Assembly (NCBI RefSeq): GCF_001975785.1
Contig: NZ_MSFI01000029.1
Location: 1-64,000, forward strand
Direction of reading: 5' to 3'
Source of the DNA: Domibacillus epiphyticus
Lineage (GTDB): Bacteria; Bacillota; Bacilli; Bacillales; Domibacillaceae
Length of the DNA stretch: 64,000 nucleotides
The notes below the pieces were generated by a model. That model made no database searches. It saw nothing but the letters and a program-made list of their open reading frames with translations, and was not told the DNA's origin. Positions 57,627 through 64,000 of the stretch are shown piece by piece. Position numbers and translations under genes: made by a program. Positions within the stretch are counted from its first letter, which is position 1. The number at the start of each line of letters is the position of its first letter.

Positions 57627-57655
57627 TTGAAAAGTAATTTAATCGGATTTAAAAT
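57627..57655 (+). promoter_or_regulatory. Promoter of fer
   Basis: TTGAAA (-35) at 57627-57632, 17-bp spacer, TAAAAT (-10) at 57650-57655; five of six matches in each box. Confidence 0.7.
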
Positions 57656-57657
57656 GA

Positions 57658-57960
<303 letters not shown>

Positions 57961-57964
57961 AAAT

Positions 57965-58003
57965 AAAAAGCGGCCCCCGTTCTTAACGCGGGGGCCGCTT
58001 TTT
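57965..58003. terminator. Strong bidirectional terminator after fer
   Basis: AAAAAGCGGCCCCCG/CGGGGGCCGCTTTTT, about 15 pairs, with a nine-base loop, flanked by A- and T-runs. It can end fer and the converging res transcript. Confidence 0.93.
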
Positions 58004-58092
58004 ATGAGGTATCGAGCCGTTTTTCGTCAATTCCAGTTAGATTGTCCAATTATAAATTTGAGAAATGACCATTCCTGGTTTTGAATTTTTTG

Positions 58093-59871
58093 TCAAGTAT
58101 GCCGTGGAATTGTAAAGAAAAAGACAGTTCCATGACCAAGATGACTTTGCACTTTAATCGTACCACCATGTGCATGAACAATATTTTTTGCGATGGATAA
58201 GCCCAGACCAGTGCCTGACTGTCCGCGTGTCCGTGCTTTATCTGCTTTATAAAAACGCTCAAATACAAACGGCAAGTCTTCTTCGGGAATACCCGCTCCC
58301 GAATCCTCAACACGAATTAAATGAAACTGATCTTTTAATTTATGAACAACTGTCACACAGCCATGATTAGGTGTATGACGGAGAGCATTATCAATTAAAT
58401 TTGTCAGAACCTGTTCAATTCTGTCTTCATCGATCGATACGGGCATTTCGGAATGGCTTGTTTCGGCCATCAATTGAATATGTTTTTCTTTTGCAATGCC
58501 TTGGAACTTATTTGTTACCCGGATTAAAAATTGCTCTATATCTACTTCTTCTTTATTTAAGGTAATATGCCCAGCCTGCATTCGTGCAAGATCGAGAAGT
58601 TCATTTACGAGACGCCCCATTCTCATGGACTCCTCATGAATGATTTGAGCAATTTCCCTTTTCTCTTCTTCTGTTGCCGCAATGTCATCAACAATTGCTT
58701 CACTATATCCCTGCATCATCGAAATCGGCGTGCGCAATTCATGAGATACATTCGCTATAAAATCTTCACGCAATTTATCAAGACGGCGCTCTTCTGTCAT
58801 ATCTCTGACAACGGTAACTGCACCACGCACAGACTCCCCGTTATAAAGCGGACTGACAATTATTACATAGGAACGCCCCTGCATCGTTAACTCGCCTTCC
58901 TGTTCTGTTTCCGTTTTCACCGCTTCCTTAAATAAATTATTTAATAGTAACGGTACATCCCCTACATGACCATGTGCTTTTTTCTCAAACTTCCAGTTAT
59001 GTAAGAATTGCCGGGCCGGCGGATTTGTAATCAGCACATTCGCATTTTGATCCAGTGTGATCACTCCGTCTGCCATGGAACTTAGAATGCTGGACAACTG
59101 TTCTTTTTCTTGATTGAGCGCATGAATATTGCCTTTAAGATGATATGCCATTTTGTTAAAAGACGTCGCCAGTGCCCCAATCTCATCATTCGTTAAAATG
59201 GGAACTTTCATATCAAAGTGCCCTTGAGAAAGTTCCGTTGCCGCTTCACGCATCTTGCGGAGCGGGGCCGTTACACGTGTAGACAAAAAGAACGCAAAAA
59301 TGGTCGTCAATACAATGGCAATACCAGCAGCTGCTAATAGAAGCTTCGTTGTCTGTTCAGTCGTTTCTCTCATTACTTCAAGAGACTGATAGATGAACAC
59401 GGCTCCACTTTCTCCGTTATTCATTTCAAATGGTACACCGACAATAAAAGAGTTTTCGTAACGGCTGTCTGTACTCGATCCTTCATCGACCGGAATCTCC
59501 GCCTTTACTTTTTGACGGCTATCAAAAACAGCAGACAGCCTCGGATCTCCCGTAATGGTTTCCTTGCTTATTTTTGCTTCATCTGTTTCAAGCGGAGAGT
59601 AATGGTAGGTACTTACATTTTCAGCAATCATGACATGAGCAGGTTCATCGACAAGCTCCCACGCGACTCCTAAGCCCGTTTCTTTGTTTTCATGGTCCTC
59701 AATGACCACCGCAATTTTTTCTGCTGTGTTTTCCAGCTGCTGCTCCACTTGTGTAATATGATAGTTTTCAAAAAACTCTAGCATTAAAATCGTTAAAAAC
59801 GCTAAGACAAATGAAACGAGAAGCAAGATTGTAATCCATAGCTTTCCGACAACGCTGCGCCAAATCTTCAT
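58093..59871 (-). CDS. resE: Sensor histidine kinase ResE
   Basis: 592 residues. Membrane helices near 10-31 and 177-197 enclose an extracytoplasmic sensor part; then HAMP (~198-252), PAS (~258-370), HisKA with NVSHELRTP (His377) and an HATPase with NLIDNALRH and GTGLGLSIAKNIV. It controls aerobic/anaerobic respiration genes with ResD. ATG overlaps the resD stop by four bases (ATGA). Last gene of resABCDE. Confidence 0.96.
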   Translation of the reverse strand: MKIWRSVVGKLWITILLLVSFVLAFLTILMLEFFENYHITQVEQQLENTAEKIAVVIEDHENKETGLGVAWELVDEPAHVMIAENVSTYHYSPLETDEAKISKETITGDPRLSAVFDSRQKVKAEIPVDEGSSTDSRYENSFIVGVPFEMNNGESGAVFIYQSLEVMRETTEQTTKLLLAAAGIAIVLTTIFAFFLSTRVTAPLRKMREAATELSQGHFDMKVPILTNDEIGALATSFNKMAYHLKGNIHALNQEKEQLSSILSSMADGVITLDQNANVLITNPPARQFLHNWKFEKKAHGHVGDVPLLLNNLFKEAVKTETEQEGELTMQGRSYVIIVSPLYNGESVRGAVTVVRDMTEERRLDKLREDFIANVSHELRTPISMMQGYSEAIVDDIAATEEEKREIAQIIHEESMRMGRLVNELLDLARMQAGHITLNKEEVDIEQFLIRVTNKFQGIAKEKHIQLMAETSHSEMPVSIDEDRIEQVLTNLIDNALRHTPNHGCVTVVHKLKDQFHLIRVEDSGAGIPEEDLPFVFERFYKADKARTRGQSGTGLGLSIAKNIVHAHGGTIKVQSHLGHGTVFFFTIPRHT

Positions 59872-60584
59872 TCATTTCCAACCTCGAATTTATAGCCGAC
59901 GCCCCAAACGGTAACAATCATTTTCGCGGCTTGCTCCGAAACTTTATTCAGCTTTTCACGCAAACGTTTCACATGTGTATCAACAGTTCGCAAGTCTCCG
60001 AAAAATTCGTAATGCCAAACTTCTTTCAGCAAATGTTCCCGGTCAAATACTTTATCCGGTGCTTTGGCAAGAAAATAAAGAAGCTCATATTCTTTTGGCG
60101 TCAAATTCACCTCTTCACCGTCCGCTGTAACACGATGAGCGTCGTTATCAATCGTTAAATGCTTATATACAATTAAGTCTTTTGACTTGGTGTCTGTCTG
60201 CAGGTAGGAAGTCGGTGATGAACGGCGCAAAAGCGCTTTCACCCGTAAAACAACCTCCCGAGGGCTAAACGGTTTTACAATATAATCATCCGTCCCCACT
60301 TCAAATCCTTGGACACGGTTCGCTTCTTCTCCTTTTGCCGTCAGCATGATAACAGGTGTTGCTTTCTTCTCTCTTAACTCGCTGCATACTTCAATTCCAT
60401 CTTTTCCAGGCATCATCAGGTCCAGCAAAATGCAGTCGTAATCGGTTTCGGTTGCCTTCTCGAGCGCTTCTTGACCATCAGCCGCTTCATCAATCACATA
60501 ATGTTCACGTTCTAAATACATTCGAAGTAATCGGCGAATTCGTTCCTCATCGTCTACAATTAAAATTCTCATTTCTTTTTCCAA
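59868..60584 (-). CDS. resD: Response regulator ResD
   Basis: 238 residues. A receiver domain (Asp55 in LLDLMMPGKDG, with VDDEERIR and KPFSPREV) and an OmpR/PhoB winged helix (VNLTPKEYELLYFLAK, RTVDTHVKRLREKL, VWGVGYKF). It activates respiratory genes with ResE. TTG at 60582-60584 follows GGAGGGG at eight bases. A terminator lies upstream, so it has its own promoter as in B. subtilis. Confidence 0.95.
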   Translation of the reverse strand: MEKEMRILIVDDEERIRRLLRMYLEREHYVIDEAADGQEALEKATETDYDCILLDLMMPGKDGIEVCSELREKKATPVIMLTAKGEEANRVQGFEVGTDDYIVKPFSPREVVLRVKALLRRSSPTSYLQTDTKSKDLIVYKHLTIDNDAHRVTADGEEVNLTPKEYELLYFLAKAPDKVFDREHLLKEVWHYEFFGDLRTVDTHVKRLREKLNKVSEQAAKMIVTVWGVGYKFEVGNE

Positions 60585-60626
60585 AGACGTCCCCTCCCAA
60601 TCACACTATATACCCTATTATAATAT

Positions 60627-60663
60627 AAAAAAAATGTCTCCGCCAAAAACGGAGACATTTTTT
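60627..60663 (-). terminator. Terminator between resC and resD
   Basis: AAAATGTCTCCG/CGGAGACATTTT stem of at least 12 pairs, followed by TTTTTT. It separates resABC from resDE; TATAAT immediately after it (minus strand, near 60618-60623) could start resDE. Confidence 0.85.
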
Positions 60664-60664
60664 C

Positions 60665-61852
60665 TTATGCATATGAATGCAATCCTGCAATAACAAGGTT
60701 AACGGCGACTGTATTGAACATAATAATACCAAAGCCAACAACAGACAGCCATGCTGATCGCTCACCATGCCAGCCTTTTGATAAACGGAGATGAAGAAAT
60801 GCAGCATAAAACAAAAATGTAATAAGGGCCCAGACTTCTTTTGGATCCCAGCCCCAGAAACGCGTCCATGCGATCTGCGCCCAAATCATGGCAAAAATAA
60901 GCGCACCAAGCGTAAATACCGGAAAGCCAATTAACACGGATCGATAGCTGATTTCATCCAGTAAATCTGAGCTTACATTTCGCACAAGCGGCTGCATGAG
61001 CGCAGCGACACGTTTTTTAAACAAGAGGCGGATCAATAAATAAAGAAGAGTACCAGTAGCAAGTGACCAGAGAACAGTGTTTAATTTATTTGCGTTAATA
61101 AACGCGGGCATGTCAACGAAAGGTTCCATTTTCCCTTCTGTAACAAGCACCCCTTCATTCGGTCCAACAAGCGCCGGCAAAGTAAATTCCTGTACGGCGG
61201 ATGCTTCTTCTTTGTTTACATATTCAAAGGAAGCGCTGTAATTGGCAAGGCCAAAACTTGTTGTTACAATGATAAACCCAACCACAGATAAAATCGTAAA
61301 CATGATGACCTCAAGCCATTTTGTTTTTTTCGTGCTGACCGATTGATCTATATTTTTCACTAAGTAAATGATCCCTGCAATGAAACTGATTGCCAGAATC
61401 CCCTGCCCAGCCGCGGCTGTCGTTACGTGAATATGAAGCCAGTCACTTTGAAGCGCTGGAATAAGCGGGCTGATTTCACGCGGGAACATGCTTGCATAAG
61501 CAATGATAATCACCGCAATAGGCAACGCAAAAAGGCCAAGTATCGCTGTCTTGTAAATAAAGAAGATTAAGATAAACGCACCGACAACCATCATGCCAAA
61601 GAACGTGATAAACTCGAATAAATTACTGACCGGTGCATGACCGGCCGCCGCCCAGCGGGTGAAGAAGTAGCCGAGCTGTGCAATAAAGCCAATGATGGTT
61701 GCTGTAATAGCAAATATCCCCCAACGATTTAACCGTTCATCATCACGCAGTCCTTTTTGCCGGATCGAGCCGCCAAAAAGAAATGTACCGACTAAATAGA
61801 AAATAAATGCTGCGTACAGCAGCGTACTGCTTACTCCTGCTAAATCTGACAT
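60665..61852 (-). CDS. resC: Cytochrome c biogenesis protein ResC (CcsA-like)
   Basis: 395 residues with about eight membrane helices. The heme-handling WWD motif is [14 protein letters not shown] near 343, with external His residues nearby ([11 protein letters not shown], and GWHGERSAW). With ResB it forms the system II heme ligation complex that makes cytochrome c, such as the QcrC domain. Fifteen bases after resB. Confidence 0.95.
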   Translation of the reverse strand: MSDLAGVSSTLLYAAFIFYLVGTFLFGGSIRQKGLRDDERLNRWGIFAITATIIGFIAQLGYFFTRWAAAGHAPVSNLFEFITFFGMMVVGAFILIFFIYKTAILGLFALPIAVIIIAYASMFPREISPLIPALQSDWLHIHVTTAAAGQGILAISFIAGIIYLVKNIDQSVSTKKTKWLEVIMFTILSVVGFIIVTTSFGLANYSASFEYVNKEEASAVQEFTLPALVGPNEGVLVTEGKMEPFVDMPAFINANKLNTVLWSLATGTLLYLLIRLLFKKRVAALMQPLVRNVSSDLLDEISYRSVLIGFPVFTLGALIFAMIWAQIAWTRFWGWDPKEVWALITFLFYAAFLHLRLSKGWHGERSAWLSVVGFGIIMFNTVAVNLVIAGLHSYA

Positions 61853-61867
61853 CGAGCAATTGCCCCC

Positions 61868-63484
61868 TTAATCCTTTTGTCTATCTTTAGGCTCTGGAAT
61901 TGCCGTACCATCCAAAACCGAATCAATTTCCCGTTTCAGTCCGTGCCAGTTTTTATTCGTATGACCAGCTGTGTATATATACCCGCCCTTTTCACGAATC
62001 CAAATACGGCGGTGGTTCCAGTAAGAGCCTTGAATAACACCAATCATAAAGATAATGCCGCCGATGACGAGAATAGGCAATGTTAAATCTTTACGGATGG
62101 TCAATGCAGACACATCACGCGTTTCAAGGTTTTTAAACTTCATTTTGTATATTGTTTCACCAAGCGGCTCCATCGTATTTTGAATTTCTACAAAACTTAC
62201 TTCGCCTTCCGGCTTCTCAGGAGAAATCATGTTAAATAGAAAAGCTGGTTTATTTGGCAATGGCGATTTAGAAATTGGCTCCCCTTCTTTTGTGAAGCCA
62301 TCAAAGTCCGGATAATAGCCTTTCAGTTCTACCTTATAGCCATTTCCAAGATCGTATGATTTCTGCTGATCAAACAAATCAATTACGACATCCCCAACTT
62401 CTTCACCTGTTGTTTTATTCGTCAACGCAAAATGCATTGCCTTCATTTCATCCTCACGGAAACTCGTTTGATATACCGCAAAGCTGTTAAATTTCATCGG
62501 CTGGTTTACCTGAATATCATCTTCCAGTACTTTCTTCAGTTCAGGCTCTGCACCAGGCAGATCGTTATTGGAATTGCGGTAGAGAACGGCGTCTGTTTGA
62601 TAATTTTTTGCAACCGTTCCCACCCTGTCAATCGCTTCGTTAAAAACCTCCGGATCTTCGCCTTCTTCGTAGTTTTCAAGCGTAAACCCATCATTTTTTA
62701 TGTAATAATCTCCACCTGCACCTGGAATTTGAAGCGTTTCCCCTTCACGGATCCAGAGGAGTTCATCAACATACATGCCTTGAACGGATCTAAGCATAGC
62801 ACCGAATAAAAAAATAATAAGTCCAGCATGATTCACATAAGGGCCCCATCGTGTAAAACGATTTTTTTCAGCAAAAAGAGCACCATTTACCTCACGGATT
62901 TTATACCGTTTCTTTTTTAATTCTTCGCGTACTTTTTGCAGGTCAGACTCCTGTAAAACAGCTTGTTGTTCGGCAAAAAGACGCTGTTTTTTCATAAATG
63001 ATTCATGCCGGTCAACACGCTGTGTTTTTAATGCACGGTAAAGCGGCACCACACGATCCAGACTGGCAATAACAAGTGAAACCCCTAATGCAGCAATAAG
63101 AGCGATAAACCAGACGGAGTTATATAAATCATGAAATCCGATCATGTAATAAATTTTCCCGAAAGTGCCGTACACATCTTCATAATACGTCTCTGGCGGG
63201 ATGTTGCCCGGAATATAAAATTCCTGTGGAAGGATCGTTCCAAATGAAGCGGCGACAAGGATTAAAACAATAACCCATATGCCTACTTTCACTGATGAGA
63301 AAAAATTCCACACTTTATCTATTATTGTCTTATTATACGTTTGAGAGCGACGGGCGCTGCCTTCATAGCGCATATCGACGAGGTTTTCTTTTTTGGCTTC
63401 CTCCGTCAAGGCTCGTCCACAAGATTCACATAAAATAGTACCGTGCGGATTGACATGACCACATTCGCACTTTACTTTCCCCAT
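61868..63484 (-). CDS. resB: Cytochrome c biogenesis protein ResB (Ccs1-like)
   Basis: 538 residues. An N-terminal zinc-ribbon-like C-x-C-x11-C-x2-C stretch (CECGHVNPHGTILCESC), several membrane helices (near 70, 130, 215 and 480) and a large extracytoplasmic region (~245-470). It pairs with ResC for heme attachment. AAGGGGAG precedes the ATG. The N-terminal cysteines are also present in Bacillus ResB as I recall it. Confidence 0.93.
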   Translation of the reverse strand: MGKVKCECGHVNPHGTILCESCGRALTEEAKKENLVDMRYEGSARRSQTYNKTIIDKVWNFFSSVKVGIWVIVLILVAASFGTILPQEFYIPGNIPPETYYEDVYGTFGKIYYMIGFHDLYNSVWFIALIAALGVSLVIASLDRVVPLYRALKTQRVDRHESFMKKQRLFAEQQAVLQESDLQKVREELKKKRYKIREVNGALFAEKNRFTRWGPYVNHAGLIIFLFGAMLRSVQGMYVDELLWIREGETLQIPGAGGDYYIKNDGFTLENYEEGEDPEVFNEAIDRVGTVAKNYQTDAVLYRNSNNDLPGAEPELKKVLEDDIQVNQPMKFNSFAVYQTSFREDEMKAMHFALTNKTTGEEVGDVVIDLFDQQKSYDLGNGYKVELKGYYPDFDGFTKEGEPISKSPLPNKPAFLFNMISPEKPEGEVSFVEIQNTMEPLGETIYKMKFKNLETRDVSALTIRKDLTLPILVIGGIIFMIGVIQGSYWNHRRIWIREKGGYIYTAGHTNKNWHGLKREIDSVLDGTAIPEPKDRQKD

Positions 63485-63497
63485 ACTAAAACTCCCC

Positions 63498-64000
63498 TTA
63501 AGATGGTTTCACGCTTTCAAATAACGCACGAATCTGTTCTTCTGTCATTCCTGCTGTAACAATTTGATCAATTGTCCCGTCAGGACGAATCATAAATGTA
63601 GTCGGAAGTGGATTAATCCCATATGCTTCCTGAACTTCCTTCCCTTTATCAATAGCAATTGGGAATGTTAATTCGTACTGTTCGGCAAAATTATTCACTT
63701 GGAAATCGGATTCTCCTACGTTTACAGCCAGCACTTCCACTTTTCCTTCATATTCTTTTGCCAGTTTTTCCATATGAGGCATTTCTTTTTTACATGGCTC
63801 ACACCATGTCCCCCAGAAATTTAAAAAGACCCCTTTTCCTTCATAATCCGACAAGCGGTGTTGTTTCCCGTTTAAATCAGATAATACAAAATCAGGCGCC
63901 TGATCGCCTACCCCTAAATTCTCCCGCGATTCTTTCGTCAAGTTCGTATATAGTGTATAAATGACAAGACCTGCAAGAACCGCGAGAATCGCTGTACGTA
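63498..64000 (-). CDS. resA: Thiol-disulfide oxidoreductase ResA, 5' end cut
   Basis: The frame continues past the right window edge. The visible part begins in a membrane anchor (R-T-A-I-L-A-V-L-A-G-L-V-I-Y) and then the thioredoxin-like domain with FWGTWCEPCKKEM, the redox pair that reduces apocytochrome c for the ResBC ligase. PLPTTFMIRPDGTI is the cis-Pro loop. An internal TTG at 63941 could be mistaken for the start, but the upstream frame clearly encodes the N-terminal anchor. First gene of resABCDE. Confidence 0.95.
   Translation of the reverse strand, partial: RTAILAVLAGLVIYTLYTNLTKESRENLGVGDQAPDFVLSDLNGKQHRLSDYEGKGVFLNFWGTWCEPCKKEMPHMEKLAKEYEGKVEVLAVNVGESDFQVNNFAEQYELTFPIAIDKGKEVQEAYGINPLPTTFMIRPDGTIDQIVTAGMTEEQIRALFESVKPS

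Noticed and set aside
63498-63941. Complete resA starting at TTG 63941
   Set aside because: The upstream frame to the window edge encodes the membrane anchor of ResA, so the gene is cut, not complete.

Overview
The window is a continuous block of chromosomal core genes from a spore-forming, aerobic, low-GC Gram-positive bacterium of the Bacillaceae type. The gene order closely follows the Bacillus subtilis segment from yprA/recU/ponA to fer/resABCDE. Spore genes (spoIVA, sleB, ypeB, prsW), bacillithiol genes (bshA, ypdA), a menaquinol:cytochrome c oxidoreductase (qcrABC) and heptaprenyl-diphosphate synthesis (hepS/menG/hepT) support this. I cannot name the species. About 65 protein genes are supported. 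No tRNA, rRNA, CRISPR array, insertion sequence or prophage was seen. Nearly everything is on the minus strand; recU-ponA, a YitT-family gene, an asparaginase gene and fer are on the plus strand.

Layout from left to right: the N-terminal part of the yprA helicase gene (cut by the left edge); yppE and an unknown small gene; recU-ponA divergently; dnaD-nth-ypoC; dinG-ypmA-ypmB-aspB; the pantothenate operon panB-panC-panD behind a structured leader with its own terminator; ypjD-dapB-mgsA-bshA-cca-birA; a divergent YitT-family gene; yugP, a miniature ypjB-like gene and ypjA; qcrA-qcrB-qcrC; ypiA-ypiB-ypiF; the aromatic amino-acid block aroC-aroB-aroH-hisC-tyrA-aroA; cheR, ndk, and hepS-menG-hepT; folE, hbs, spoIVA; gpsA-yphE-yphF, der; cmk-plsC-ypfD-fni; motI; sleB-ypeB; prsW; divergent ansA; ypdA; a MerR-type regulator; ypbG, a short membrane protein, ypbB-recQ; divergent fer; and resABCDE, with resA cut by the right edge.

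Functionally the block joins cell-wall growth and DNA repair (ponA, recU, nth, dinG, recQ), cofactor and amino-acid synthesis (pan, aro, dap, fol, birA), quinone-based respiration (hep/men, qcr, res), translation and GTPase functions (der, ypfD, cca) and sporulation/germination. Compared with the B. subtilis order as I know it, the following are absent from their usual places: asnS (between aspB and dnaD), bshB1 (between mgsA and bshA), the trp genes (between aroH and hisC), mtrB/TRAP (between folE and hepS), yphA/yphB (between der and fni) and gudB/mecB (between ypdA and ypbG). yugP, plsC, ansA and the MerR gene are extra.

I found no clear new multi-gene system. The points most worth a second look are a MerR-B12-like regulator that lacks the expected cobalamin-ligand histidine, the attenuator-like panB leader, an unusual hairpin before the S1-domain gene, an inverted repeat next to the aroC promoter, a shrunken ypjB, and the linked absence of trp and TRAP. 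Regulatory sites were read by eye and are predictions.
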